The notes under the pieces were generated by a model. It was not told the DNA's origin. It saw nothing but the letters and a program-made list of their open reading frames with translations, and ran no database searches. A program made the position numbers and the translations under genes. Source: Armigeres subalbatus (lineage: Eukaryota; Arthropoda; Insecta; Diptera; Culicidae). From it: a stretch of 64,000 bases of DNA. Shown one piece after another: positions 1-11,640 of the stretch (position 1 is its first letter; each line of letters opens with the position of its first letter). The stretch is taken from assembly GCF_024139115.2 (NCBI RefSeq), contig NW_026942886.1, forward strand, positions 21,998 through 85,997, given 5' to 3'.

Positions 1-3000
1 GGCTCTGAGCCACTTGAAAAGAGGCTTCCTGAGCCTCTTGAAAGGAGGCCTGAGCCTCTTGAAAGAAGGCTTCTGAGCCTCTTGAAAGGAGGCTTCTGAG
101 CCTCTTAAAGGAGGCCTGAGCCTCTTGAAAGAAGGCTTCCTGAACCTCTTGAAAGCAGGCTTCCGAGTCTCTTGAAAGGAGGCTTGAGCCTCTTGAAAGG
201 AGGCTTCAGAGCCTCTTGAAAGGGGGGCTTCAAGCCTCTTGAAAGGAGGCTTCTGAGCCTCTTGAAAGGAGGCTTGAGCCTCTTGAAAGGAGGCTCTGAG
301 CCTCTTGAAAGGAGGCTTCTGAGCCTCTTGAAAGGAGGCTTCTGAGCCTCTTGAAGGAGGCTTCTGAGCCTCTTGAAAGGAGGCTTCTGAGCCTCTTGAA
401 AGGAGGCTTCTGAGCCTCTTGAAAGGAGGCTTCTGAGCCTCTTGAAAGGAGGCTTCTGAGCCTCTTGAAAGGAGGCTTCCGAGCCTCTCGAAAGGAGGCT
501 TCCGAGCCTCTTGAAAGGAAGCTTCCGAGCCTCTTGAAAGGAGGCTTCCGAGCCTCTTGAAAGGAGGCTTCCGAGCCTCTTGATAGAAGGCTTCCGAACC
601 TCTTGAAAGGAAGCTTTCGATCCTCTTGAAAGGAAGCTTCTGATCTTCTTGAAGGGGGCTTCCGAGCTTCTTGGAAGGAGGCTTCCGAGCCTCTTGAAAG
701 GAGGTTTCCGAGCCTCTTGAAAGGAGGTTTTCGAGCCTTCTGAAAGGAGGCTTCCGAGCCTCTTGAAAGGAGGCTTCCGAGTCTCTTGAAAGGAGGCTTC
801 CAAGCCTCTTGAAAAGAGGCTTCCGAGCCTCTTGAAAGGAGGCTTCAGAGCCTCTTGAAAGGAGGCTTCAGAGCCTCTTGAAAGGAGGCTTCCGAGCCTC
901 TTGAAAGGAGGCTTCCGAGCCTCTTAAACGAAGGCTTCCGAGCCTCTTAAACAAAGGCTTCCGAGCCTTTTTAAAGGAGGCTTCCGAGCCTCTTGAAAAA
1001 AGGCTTCCAAGCCTTCTCAAAGCAGGCTTCCAAGCCTCTTGAAAGGAGGCTTCCGAGCCTCTTGAAAGGAAGCTTCCGAGCCTCTTGAAAGGAGGCTTCC
1101 GAGCCTCTTGAAAGGAGGCTTCCGAGCCTCTTGAAAGGAGGCTTCCGAGCCTCTTGAAAGGAGGCTTCCGAGCCTCTTGAAAGGAGGCTTCTGAGCCTCT
1201 TGAAAGGAGGCTCTGAGCCTCTTGAAAGGAGGCTTCCGAGCCTCTTGAAAGGAGGCTTCCGAGCCTCTTGAAAGAAGGCTTCCGAGCCTCTTGAAAGGAA
1301 ACTTCCGAGCCTCTTGATAGGAGGCTTCACAGCCTTTTGAAAGGAGGCTTCCCAGCTTCTTGAAAGGAGGCTTCCCAGCCTCTTGAAAGGAGGCTTCCGA
1401 GCCTCTTGAAAGGAGGCTTCCGAGCCTCTTGAAAGGAGGCTTCTGGGCCTCTTGAAAGGAGGCTTCTGAGCCACTTGAAAGGAGGCCTCCGAGCCTCTTG
1501 AAAGGAGGCTTCCGAGCCTCTTGAAAGGAGGCTTCCGAGCCTCTTGAAAGGAGGCTTCCGAGCCTCTTGAAAGGAGGCTTCCGAGCCTCTTGAAAGAAGG
1601 CTTCCGAGCCTCTTGAAAGGAGGCTTCCGAGTCTCTTGAAAGAAGGCTTCCGAGCCTCTTGAAAGGAGGATTCCGAGCCTCTTGAAAGGAGGCTTCCGAG
1701 CCTGTTGGAAGGAGACCTCCAAACTTCTTGAAAGGAGGCTTCCGAGCCATTTGAAAAGAGGCTTCCGAGCCTCTTGAAAGGAGGCTTCCGAGCCTCTTGA
1801 AAGGAGGCTTCCGAGCTTCTTGATAGAAGGCTTCCGAGCCTCTTGAAAGGAAGCTTCCGAGCTTCTTGAAAGGACGCTTCCGAGCCTCTTGAAAGGAAGC
1901 TTTCGAGCCTCTTGAAAGGAGGCTTCCGAGCCTCTTGAAAAAAGGCTTCCTAACCTCTTGAAAGGAGGCTTCCGAGCCTCTTGAAAGGAGGCTTGCGAGC
2001 CTCTTGAAAGGAGGCTTCCGAGCCTCTTGAAAAGAAGTTTCCGAGCTTCTTGAAAGGAGGTTTCCGAGCCTTCTGAAAGGAGGCTTCTTAGGTTCTTGGA
2101 AGGAGGCTTCCGAGCCTCTTGAAAGGAGGTTTCCGAGCCTCTTGAAAAGAGGTTTCCGAGCCTTCTGAAAGGAAGTTTCCGAGCCTCTTGAAAGGAGGCT
2201 TCCGAGCCTCTTGGAAGGAGGCTTCCGAGCCTCTTGAAAGGAGGCTTCCGAGCATCTTGAAAGGAGGCTTCCGAGCCTCTTGAAAGGAGGCTTCAGAGCC
2301 TCTTGAAAGGAAGCTTCCGAGCCTCTTGAAAGGCCTCTTTAACTTAGGCTTCCGAGCCTTTCTAAAGGAGGCTTCCGAGCCTGTTGGAAGGAGACTTCCG
2401 AGCCTCTTGAAAGGAGGCTTCCGAGCCTCTTGAAAGGAGGCTTCCGAGCCTCTTGATAGAAGGCTTCAGAGCCTCTTGAAAGGAAGCTTCCGAGCCTCTT
2501 GAAAGGCCTCCTCAACGAAGGCTTCCGAGCCTTTTTAAAAGAGGCTTCCGAGCCTGTTGGAAGGAGACTTCCGAGCCTCTTGAAAGGAGACTTCCGAGCC
2601 TCTTGAAAAGGAGGCTTCCGAGCCTCTTGAAAGAAGGCTTCCGAGCCTCTTGAAAGGAGGCTTCCGAGCCTCTTGAAAGGAGGCTTCCGAGCCTCTTGAA
2701 AGGAGGCTTCCGAGCCTCTTGAAAGGAGACTTCCGAGCCTCTTGAAAGGAGGCTTCTGAGCCTTCTGAAAGGAGGCTTCCGAGCCTCTAGAAAGGAGGCT
2801 TCCGAGCCTCTAGAAAGGAGGCTTCCGAGCCTCTTGAAAAGAGGCTTCCGAGCCTCTTGAAAGGAGGGTTCCGAGCCTCTTGAAAAGAGGTTTCCGAGCC
2901 TTCTGAAAGGAAGTTTCCGAGCCTCTTGAAAGGAGGCTTCCGAGCCTCTTGGAAGGAGGCTTCCAAGAGCCTCTTGAAAGGAGGCTTCCGAGCATCTTGA

Positions 3001-5415
3001 AAGGAGGCTTCCGAGCCTCTTGAAAGGAGGCTTCAGAGCCTCTTGAAAGGAAGCTTCCGAGCCTCTTGAAAGGCCTCTTAAACTAAGGCTTCCGAGCCTT
3101 TTTAAAGGAGGCTTGAGCCTGTTGGAAGGAGACTCTGAGCCTCTTGAAAGGAGACTTGAGCCTCTTGAAAGGAGGCTTGAGCCTCTTGAAAGGAGGCTTG
3201 AGCCTCTTGAAAAGAAGTTTCTGAGCTTCTTGAAAGGAGGCTCTGAGCCTCTTGAAAGGAGGTTTGAGCCTCTTGAAAAGAGGTTTCCGAGCCTTCTGAA
3301 AGGAAGTTTCCGAGCCTCTTGAAAGGAGGCTTCCGAGCCTCTTGGAAGGAGGCTTCCAAGAGCCTCTTGAAAGGAGGCTTCCGAGCCTCTTGAAAGGAGG
3401 CTTCCGAGCCTCTTGAAAGGAGGCTTCTTAGCCTCTTGAAAGGAAGCTTCCGAGCCTCTTGAAAGGCCTCTTAAACTAAGGCTTCCGAGCCTTTTTAAAG
3501 GAGGCTTCCGAGCCTGTTGGAAGGAGACTTCCGAGCCTCTTGAAAGGAGACTTCCGAGCCTCTTGAAAGGAGGCTTCCGAGCCTCTTGAAAGGAGGCTTC
3601 CGAGCCTCTTGATAGAAGGCTTCAGAGCCTCTTGAAAGGAAGCTTCCGAGCCTCTTGAAAGGAGGCTTCCGAGCCTTTTGGAAGGAGGCTTCCGAGCCTC
3701 TTGAAAGGAGGCTTCCGAGCATCTTGAAAGGAGGCTTCCGAGCCTCTTGAAAGGAGGCTTCCGAGCCTCTTGAAATGAAGCCTGGAGCCTCTTGAAAGGC
3801 TCTCTAAACTAAGGCTTCCTGAGCCTTTCTAAAGGAGGCTTCTGGAGCCTGTTGGAAGGAGACTTTGAGCCTCTTGAAAGGAGACTCTGAGCCTCTTGAA
3901 AGGAGGCTTCTGAGCCTCTTGAAAGGAGGCTTGGAGCCTCTTGAAAGAAGTTCTCGAGCTTCTTGAAAGGGAGGCTCTGAGCCTCTTGGAAGGAGGTTTC
4001 TGAGCCTCTTGAAAGGAGGTTTCGAGCCTTCTGAAACGAAGGTTTCTGGAGCCTCTTGAAAGGAGGCCTGAGCCTCTTGGAAGGAGGCTTCCGAGCCTCT
4101 TAAAAGGAGGCTTCCGAGCATCTTGAAAGGAGGCTTCCGAGCCTCTTGAAAGGAGGCTTCAGAGCCTCTTGAAAGGAAGCTTCCGAGCCTCTTGAAAGGC
4201 CTCTTTAATTAAGGCTTCCGAGCCTTTCTAAAGGAGGCTTCCGAGCCTGTTGGAAGGAGACTTTGAGCCTCTTGAAAGGAGACTTCCAGCCACTTGAAAG
4301 GAGGCTCTGAGCCTCTCTTGAAAGGAGGCTTCTGTGCCTCTTGATAGAAGGCTTCAGATCCTCTTAAAAAAGCATCTGAGCCTCTTGAAAGGAGGCTTCC
4401 GAGCCTTTTGGAAGGAGGCTTCGGAGTCTCTTGAAAGGAGGCTTCCGAGCCTCTTGAAAGGAGGCTTCCGAGCCTCTTGAAAGGAGGCTTCCTAGTCTCT
4501 TGAAAGGAGGCTTCCGAGCCTCTTGATAGAAGCCTTCAGAGCCTCTTGAAAGGAAGCTTCCGAGCCTCTTGAAAGGCCTTCTAAACGAAGCTTTCCGAGC
4601 CTTTTTAAAAGAAGGCTTCATGGTCTGTTGGAAGGAGACTTCCGAGCCAGCCTCTTGAAAGGAGACTTCCGAGCCTCTTGAAAGGAGGCTTCCGAGCCTC
4701 TTGAAAGGAGGCTTCCGAGCCTCTTGATAGAAGGCTTCAGAGCCTCTTGAAAGGAAGCTTCCGAGCCTCTTGAAAGGAGGCTTCCGAGCCTCTTGAAAGG
4801 AGGCTTCCGAGCCTCTTGAAAGGAGGCTTCCGAGCCTCTTGAAAGGAGGCTTCCGAGCCTTCTGAAAGGAGGCTTCCGGAGTTTTCTAGAAAGGAGGCTT
4901 CTGAGCCTCTTGAAAGAGGCTCTGAGCCTCTTGAAAGGAGGGTTCTGAGCCTCTTGAAAGGAGGCTGCTGAGGCCTCTTGAAAGGAGGCTTCTGAGCTCT
5001 TGAAAAGAGGCTTCTGAGCCTCTTGAAAGGAGGCTTCTGAGCCTCTTGAAAGGAGGCTTCTGAGCCTCTTGAAAGGAGGCTTCTGAGCCTCTTGAAAGGA
5101 GGCTGCTGAGCCTTGTGAAAGGAGGCTTCTGAGCCTCTTGAAAGGAGGCCTGAGCCTTTGAAAGGAGGCTTCCTGAGCTCTTGAAAGGAGGCTTCCCAGC
5201 CTCTTGAAAGGAGGCTTCCCAGCCTCTTGAAAGGAGGCTTCCGAGCCTCTTGAAAGAAGGCTTCCGAGCCTCTTGAAAGGAAGCTTTCGATCCTCTTGAA
5301 AGGAAGCTTCTGATCTTCTTGAAGGGGGCTTCCGAGTCTCTTGGAAGGAGGTTTCCGAGCTTTTTAAACAAGCCTTCCGAGCCTCTTAAAAAGAGGCTTC
5401 TAAGCCCCTGGAAAG
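1..5415. repeat. 23-bp satellite, array 1
   Basis: About 230 tandem units of consensus GAGGCTTCCGAGCCTCTTGA plus AAG (23 bp), with point variants. Each unit holds a short palindrome, GAGGCT then four bases then AGCCTC, so single strands could form a 6-bp hairpin per unit. Because 23 is not a multiple of 3, an open frame passes through all three phases and repeats every 23 residues; this explains the long apparent reading frames here, which I do not regard as genes. Variants are scattered in a recognisable order (for example a TTAAACGAAGG unit near 925, AAGCTTTCGATCCTC near 610). The left end lies outside the window. The array sits in the intron downstream of the KCNQ exon at 8478-9469. Confidence 0.95.
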
Positions 5416-5520
5416 ATGTATTCCAAAGTATTCTTGAAACGAGGCTTCCAGAGGAAGCTCCAGATACACGAAACCTTGGGAAAATTTCGCTTCTGATAGC
5501 ATGCAAATTAATCTGAAATA

Positions 5521-6240
5521 TTTGAGTCCTATAAAGTAATAAGTGAAGTCTTATCGGATAAATAGACCTGCAGGGAAGCTAGCTCTGAACGGATAAATCT
5601 TGCATGACTTGACTGATCGGGTAGATATTACATGATATACATATTCTAAATTCCAGGACGAAGCATAAAGGGCTGTAATTGCTTGTAAAAGTAATGAGTA
5701 CTATCGGCACAATGAACCTGCTGGGATCGGGTAGATCGCATGCTCTGAGCTCCAGGATGTTTTGGTGAACCATGAAGGGCCTGTAGTTGCTTGTAAACAT
5801 AATTACCTCGATATGATTGAACGGACTTGCTGAGATGTTCACCGATGCACGGGTACATCGTTCTATACTTGGTTGATCAGATAGATCATATATTATGAAC
5901 TCTAAGATATTTTGGAGAGCCAAAAAAGCCTGTAGTAGCTGATAAAAGTAATTAGAGAAATCCTATCGGCTCAATGGACCTGCTGGGATGCTAAGTGCGG
6001 AACGGATACATCTGTTATGACATGGTTGACCGGGTATATCACATATTCTGAACACCAAGACGTTTTGGAGAACCATAAATGGCTTGTAGTTGCTTGTAAA
6101 AGTAATAAGTGCAATCCTATTGGCTCAACAGACGCGCTAGATGTTTATCGATGCACGGATCCATCCTTCAGGACTTGGTTGATCGTCTAAATCGCATATT
6201 CTGAACGCCAGGACATTTTGGAGAACCTGGAATAGTTTAC
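5521..6240. repeat. ~150-bp tandem repeat, copy 1
   Basis: Four to five degenerate units share the anchors 'CCTGTAGTTGCTTGTAAA', 'TGCTGGGATG' and 'CATATTCTGAAC'. The anchor recurs near 5672, 5779, 5927 and 6082, giving spacings of about 107, 148 and 155. The first unit is shortened. The same array is present at 36301-36925 in the duplicated block. Confidence 0.8.
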
Positions 6241-6480
6241 GTTTATTCAAAACTCGACTAATTTATATATCATGATCACATGGATAGTTTTTGACATACA
6301 TTTCGTTTCTGTACATATTTTCTGATGCACTCTAGGTACATATCCTACAGAAAAGTTTGGACGGCCTAGGACATCCGAAAAAAATATTTCAATACCTTTT
6401 CTTTCTATACTAGTTTTGGCAGAATCCAATGGAAAAACTCAAACTTGTACGTCAAATCTGCGTAAAATAAAAGTCTTCCT

Positions 6481-7860
6481 TAAAGGGTACTGGAAGAATT
6501 TCAGAAAGAATTACCGAAAAATTTTCTAACAAAATTTTGGAAGAAATTCTTGAAATAATTGTGAAGGAATTCTCAAGGAATATCTAAAAGCTTTTCCGAG
6601 GGGATTTCTCAAGGAACTAAAAAAATGCAGATTATTCCCGAAAATAATTTGGTATTTCCAAGGACCTGAAGAAATTTCTGAAGGATTTCTGCTAGAGCAA
6701 TTTCCGAAGGTATTCCTGAAACAATTTTCGTAGATATTCCTGATGCAATTCCCGAATGATTTTCCATAGATATTTCCAAAGAATTTTCTAAAGGAATTCC
6801 GGAATTTCAAAAGGAATTCCTTAAAGAATTCGTAAAGGAAATATTGAACGGAATTTCCAAATTAAGTTCTGTAAAAATTCTCGACATTCCTTAATTTCTG
6901 CAAGAATTTCTTTGGATATTACTCCAAGAGTTCATTCGAAATGTTTTGGGATTTCTTCTGAAAATACTCCGGAAATTGCATCGGAGATAAATCCAGAAAT
7001 TGCTTTAGCTATTCCTCCTAATATTCGAAAATTCAAAGAAGGAATTATGAGAAAATTTTGAAAGATCTTTCTATTAGGATTTTTTAGTAACAACAACTCC
7101 TACGGAAATTGTTGGAATAACTTTGGAAATTCGTTTAGCAATTTCTACGGAATAAATTCTAAGAACTCTGCCAGTACTTTCTCAAGAAATCCCTTTGGAG
7201 AATCTAGGAGGAAATTTTTGAAATTCCTTCGAAATTTCTTCAAAACTTCCTCCAGGATTTCTTCCAAGAATTCTTTTAGGTATTCCTTCGGATTCCTTTA
7301 GCCATTCATACGGAAATTCCTTTAGACCATCGGAGATTCCTTTTGAAATTCCTCTGTAATTTCCTTTGTGCGTTCTTTCGAGAATATCATCAGAAAATCC
7401 TTTAGAATTTCGATTGAGAATCCTTCGTAAATTTCGTTAGAAAATTATTTAGGGAATTTATTCGAGAATTCTTAAGAAATTCCTTACGAAATTCAAGAAA
7501 TCCTTTTAAACTTCCGTTAGATACTTTTTCAAAAAATCCTCTAGTATTTTCTATTTCATTCGTCCATAATTAGAGGCATTCCCGAAAGAATTTTTGGAGG
7601 ATTCACTGAGAAATGTTAGAAGCAATTTCTGGAGGCATTTCCAAATGCATTTCAGGAAGGATTCCTGAAGAATAACCTGAATGGATGTGAGACAAGAATT
7701 TCTAAACGAAGTTCTGAAGAAATTATTGAAGGAATCTCCTGAGGAATTATTAAAAAGTTTTTAGATTTCTACAAGAATGGCATCTGGGACGTTTGAAGGA
7801 ATTCTTTTGGGAATTCTGCCGACAATTTCTCCGTAAATTCCTTCATCCGGACAGCAGTAA
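6481..7860. repeat. Degenerate GAATTTC/GGAATTCC-rich simple DNA, copy 1
   Basis: About 1.4 kb of AT-rich sequence in which GAATTTC, GGAATT and AATTCC words recur every 15-25 bases without a fixed period. It looks like an old, decayed short-period tandem repeat. The same stretch is at 37140-38520. It is continuous with 6241-6480, where I see no feature. Confidence 0.6.
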
Positions 7861-8183
7861 TCATAACCTTGTTTTGAATCTTGAATTAAGACTTGCCAAA
7901 AAACCAAAAATATCGGGATTTCAGTCGATGCATCATCATACTTCTTAAGATATTGTCGAGAATTCCTTAGGAATTTACTTCAGGAGTTGCTTTGATATTT
8001 TATGAATTTATTCCAACCTGACAAACTGTGCTGAGAATCCATCCTTTGGATAAATATTTGTGCTATCACTGCATGATCATTTTGTTCGGCTCAACACGCT
8101 ATTTGCTTATTTTAGCCAAGACTCCAGGAGGCGTTAATAAAAAGCGATTAAACTAATGACGCAAACTTTACAGAACTTCTATT

Positions 8184-8326
8184 CTGCCGTAATCTGGAAA
8201 AGTGACGCAACGGCCATTTTATAACTTGCATGTTTTCCATTTTTCTGTTAAAAAGCTCGATGACTAGTACTCGTTAACACCATTTTTGGAAAATGACGTA
8301 TTCGTCACTTTTTCAGAAAACGGCAG
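8184..8326. mobile_element. MITE, ~24-bp TIRs, in duplication copy 1
   Basis: The 143-bp element begins CTGCCGTAATCTGGAAAAG and ends CTTTTTCAGAAAACGGCAG, which are inverted copies with a few mismatches. It is flanked on both sides by TATT (8180-8183 and 8327-8330), a plausible target duplication. An orthologous copy lies at 38862-39005. It has no coding capacity. Confidence 0.75.
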
Positions 8327-8470
8327 TATTGTTGTCGAATATTGTTTAGTTTGGCAGAGCTTCCTAGCTCTAGATCTCTGTCCACTGGATTTGACTGCAA
8401 CCGTATTTGTGATATAATCAAAATAACACCGACCTCAAACATTCATATATTCGTTTGAATTTTCTTAGGG

Positions 8471-8477
8471 TACTTAC
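8471..8477 (-). other. Splice donor of the KCNQ exon
   Basis: On the minus strand the exon reads TTTTTCTGT followed by GTAAGTA, a consensus U2-type 5' splice site. The exon would end at 8478 after the second base of a valine codon. From memory, human KCNQ1 exon 1 ends at the same place in the aligned valine codon (c.386), which supports the site. Read past the donor, the frame meets TAA at once. Confidence 0.85.
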
Positions 8478-9469
8478 ACAGAAAAATGATATACAAAACA
8501 CAGCCACCCGACCGGATGCTCCAGGAACACGTAGAACCGCTCCTGCACGGTCTTTCCCCTGCGGTGATGGAAAACATATTTGGCTTTGAACGCTTGATCG
8601 ATCGGCAGTGCTATGGGGTAGTACGGATCGGGAACGCCGATCTTCTGCGCAATGGCCTCCGCCTCGTCGTCCCCGACCACGTCGCACGGGTCGTCGTCCC
8701 CCGGGAGCACATCGCACGGATCGTCCCCGGTCGTCACCCCGTCCAGGATGTCCGCGTTCGAGCGGGACCGGGACCGGCTCCGGTTCTTCCGGCGCATCGG
8801 CGTCGGTACCCGCCGGTGGTGCGGCTCGAAGCGTCCCATTTTACCGGTGCGGAAGCGCCGCAGAAATTTCAACGCACGCGGCGAGGAAGACGGTTGTTCC
8901 GCCGCCGCGCTGGCAGCGTTCAGCTCGGTGGTTTCGATCGCCGACTCGATGTCGTCGAGCAGATCGTCCTCCGAGCCACGCAGCGCCTGATAGCCGGCGC
9001 ATGTACTCGGCGACTGGGTGGTGGCTGTCCCAGTGCCGCCGGTGTTGAGTCCGGTGGCCAGCCCATTGCTGCCGGCGCTTGGGCTTGCGGAGATCGTCTG
9101 GCCACCGATACTGCTGCTACTGAGCAGGTTCGTCGTCTCCTTGACCGGAGTTTTGAGCACGCTGAGCACCAGGTCGTCACACGCAACGCCCCCAAACTGG
9201 TGTACGCCGCTGCCGCGATCATCGCCGAACGATCGCGAGTTTGATGCTTGCATATGAAGATTGCTGACCTGGTGGATGTTACCATAGGAATAGTGACGCG
9301 GCTTACTGATATATTGCTGATGTTGTTGCTGTTGTTGTTGATGGTGCAGCACTAGTTGCTGCTGTTTTGCTTCTTGCTGCAGCCGTAGGTTTCGTGACTG
9401 CCGAAAGAGATTCTCCTGCTCGCCTCTGTTCATTGTTATCGTGGTCGCACTGAGCACAACCGACAACAT
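8478..9469 (-). CDS. KCNQ (KQT-like) voltage-gated K+ channel, N-terminal exon
   Basis: This is the first coding exon, or a large 5' exon, of a KCNQ-family channel: a plasma-membrane tetramer carrying slow, PIP2-dependent potassium current in excitable cells and epithelia. The diagnostic part is residues about 305-331, where 'FLEHPVGWLCFVYHF' closely resembles the S1 entry of KCNQ1 ('FLERPTGWKCFVYHF'). The preceding 300 residues are a long cytoplasmic tail of low complexity: a glutamine/histidine-rich tract at about residues 33-55, serine/glycine/threonine stretches at about 110-155, an SRSRSRS run near residue 230, and a duplicated DDPCDV acidic motif near 250-265. Two in-frame starts are possible (9469 and 9433, both in reasonable Kozak context), so the start is uncertain. 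The other exons (S1-S6, calmodulin-binding C-terminus) should lie to the left on the minus strand, outside this window. The exon is much more GC-rich than its surroundings. Confidence 0.82.
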
Positions 9470-10757
9470 TTGACCCCGGATGCCGGCTATTTGCGCGAAA
9501 TCTGCTGCCCCCTGTTGTTTGTTGTCCGCGAGTTCTGTCCCTCCATCTTCCGCTTCTACTTCGTTGACCCAGCGGTGACCGTAGCCACATTACACTTCGA
9601 TCGACCGTAGCTTTTTCTTCACCCGATACAAATTCACGGGAACACCGCCCCCGGACCACTCCGCCGCGCAAAACTCGATTATCCAGTAGTTCCGCAAGTG
9701 TACCAATGTCACCATTTTCCACCGTCTCAGCATCGATTGCAACGCGGATTCTTTGCTATTTTTCTTCCATTAACTCCGAGCACGCTGCTCGCCCGTCCGG
9801 TGGGGGTCATTCGCGACGCCATAGGTGGAGTAACCTGTTTTTACGAGATAATTAAAAAAGTGTTAACCAAATTAAATCTTGTCAGTGCTAGGAAATAAGT
9901 ACTCTCTTCTCTTCGCTGATGGTCGCCGGTTGGATGGTTGGAACGAAGATTAAAATTTTCTATCGTCTTCATCTTCGGTCACCGGTCGCGTCGTCGGCTG
10001 ACTGTCGGAATGGGAAAAGTTGGCGAGTCAGCAGGAGTCGGAAAATGTCCCTGTCGTTGTCGTTGATTAAATCAATTTTAATCTTCAGATTGTAGTGGAA
10101 GTTATGGCGATTGAAAGTTATGATAATTATTTTAGCACGCTGGTTGGTTAGATGCTTTGGGTTATGTGATTTCAAACGAGTTTTCTTTACATCCTAAAAT
10201 AAATTTATCCGGGCGAATCGGATAGGAAAACTGAAGCATTATTTTCGTCGGTTCTTATTGCCTACCATGCTTTATTACTACCCGATAAAAAAAATAAAAA
10301 TAAGTAAAAAGCGCATCTCTATCTTATTCCTCTGTTACTGTAAGGATGAATAAGGGTGATGAAGATGAAGTACCGTAACAATTACGAGTAACGTTTATAA
10401 CTGCGTAGGAGTTGGAAACTGTGAAGATAACTTCATAAAAAAGTTCTTGGAAATTACAACAATTTTTAAAATTAAACTTACTATATTTTTGTATAATTTA
10501 CTTGGGAATTCGTTTTATCCAAAGCGATTTCATTTCATCCATAAAAATGTGTTTTCGAATTGTTTACAAACGATCCAGCATATCAGTTATCATATCATTT
10601 TGTGCAGATTTCTTAAATTAGTCTAATTTTATTTTAGTCTTTGAATAAATTTAGAGGATTCAACTATGCGTAGAGCACATTTTATCAAATTTTAAACCAA
10701 GTTTTGTTTCAGCAGTTTGAAGCGCCTGTCATAATAGGATTATTCGATTGATTTCTA
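9470..10757. other. 5' flank of the KCNQ exon, no gene seen
   Basis: 9470-9830 keeps the high GC of the exon and probably holds its 5' UTR or an upstream intron. 9303-9722 has an open frame on the minus strand that overlaps the exon in another phase and looks accidental. Beyond 9900 the sequence is AT-rich with no recognisable exon, promoter or repeat. Confidence 0.4.
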
Positions 10758-10906
10758 TCACGTTGTGATCTTCACAGATACATATTTCGACCTCAACTAT
10801 GATGCCGTCTTTAGTTTCTCGTACTTGAAGTCGAGTCAAAAACGAAATACTGAAGACGGCCTTACAGATTAAGTCGAAATGCGTATCTTTAAAGACTACA
10901 ACGTGA
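10758..10906. repeat. Imperfect fold-back element
   Basis: The left half TCACGTTGTGATCTTCACAG and the following TTTCGAC and GCCGTCTT words reappear inverted in the right half (AAGACGGC, GTCGAAAT, CAACGTGA). The arms are about 70 bp and diverged, so this is an old MITE-like fold-back. Confidence 0.6.
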
Positions 10907-11290
10907 TGATATTAAGAATAGTATTGAACTCATCATATGACAAGTGAAGATATTCCACTAAAAGAGCGTGATTTTTTTTACAAGTTTCGCACTAAGTTAC
11001 GAATTGAATGTATACATTAGGATTATGAGAACTGAAGACAGATATTTTTGAACAGATTATTCGATGTGTCAAATCATTCTCATTCTCAGACCGCAGTACC
11101 TTGTTTCGGTAATGAATGCTCGTATAATGTATATACATTCCCAGCGAAAACATTATCGTCATCGATAGTGTTAATTCGGTACTTTTACAGTTATTCACGT
11201 CAAGTTTTGTGATCCAAGTAACCATTTTATTTTTTTATTGTTTTGGAAAGAAGTTTAATTTTGATACACAACTTCTTTGAACAACTTCTC

Positions 11291-11380
11291 GCAGGGGCAG
11301 CTGTTGTATAATTGGTAATACGTCCATCTACTTAATGGATTAGTGTGGGTTCAAGTCCCACCTGCAACCGAATCTTTTTT
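11291..11380 (+). ncRNA. tRNA-like Pol III unit (tRNA pseudogene or relic)
   Basis: An A-box-like GTTGTATAATTGG lies at about 11303-11315 and a perfect B-box GGTTCAAGTCC at 11348-11358, followed by T6 at 11375-11380, a Pol III terminator. A T-arm (GTGGG/CCCAC, loop TTCAAGT), an anticodon arm (TCCAT/ATGGA, loop CTACTTA) and a D-arm (GTAT/ATAC) all fold. The acceptor arm pairs only partly (GCAGG/CCTGC, wrongly spaced), and the loop would give anticodon ACT without the long variable arm expected for serine. It is therefore probably a pseudogene or an unusual tRNA-derived RNA. Confidence 0.5.
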
Positions 11381-11640
11381 CGCAATAGCTCAAAAAACAC
11401 CTTAAAATGGCAAACTTAACTATGTGTATCAAAAATAAACATCTTTAAAACAACAAAAAGTAAAAATCCGACTTTACTCACAAGTCATTAATCAATAAAA
11501 AGTTACCATTTTATTTCAATCACATAATCAATCTGACAAAATGGCAATCTTATGTCTAGAGCAGTCAAGAAAATTCCCTTCTCGGGAATTGGCATGATAT
11601 CACGAAGGAAGACTATAATGTGGAGAATACGATATGTTGT

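Larger units (their letters stand above)
5416..8482. other. Segmental duplication flank, copy 1
   Basis: This 3.07-kb block follows the satellite and matches 36197-39168 along its whole length with scattered substitutions and small indels, for example about 30 bases near 5700 that are missing from copy 2. It contains a 150-bp tandem repeat, an AATTCC-rich stretch, a MITE and otherwise unremarkable AT-rich DNA (7861-8183 and 8327-8470 hold nothing else I recognise). Its right end coincides with the KCNQ splice donor. It is intronic on the minus strand. Confidence 0.9.

Noticed and set aside
1..5415. Possible CRISPR-like array
   Set aside because: Units are directly adjacent with no unique spacers, and the sequence is a eukaryotic satellite.
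105..5506. Minus-strand open frames with a 23-residue repeat in satellite array 1
   Set aside because: Period equals the 23-bp unit read in three phases; several frames overlap and none continues into unique coding sequence.
6526..6810. Open frames in the AATTCC-rich DNA (also 37015-37634)
   Set aside because: Composition follows the simple repeat; the frames differ between the two duplicated copies.
8486..9285. Open frames overlapping the KCNQ exon on both strands (for example 8486-9244 plus)
   Set aside because: GC-rich coding DNA opens shadow frames; only the minus frame with the S1 motif has family support.
9303..9722. 139-codon minus-strand frame upstream of KCNQ
   Set aside because: Overlaps the KCNQ N-terminus in another phase and has no recognisable domain; more likely 5' UTR.
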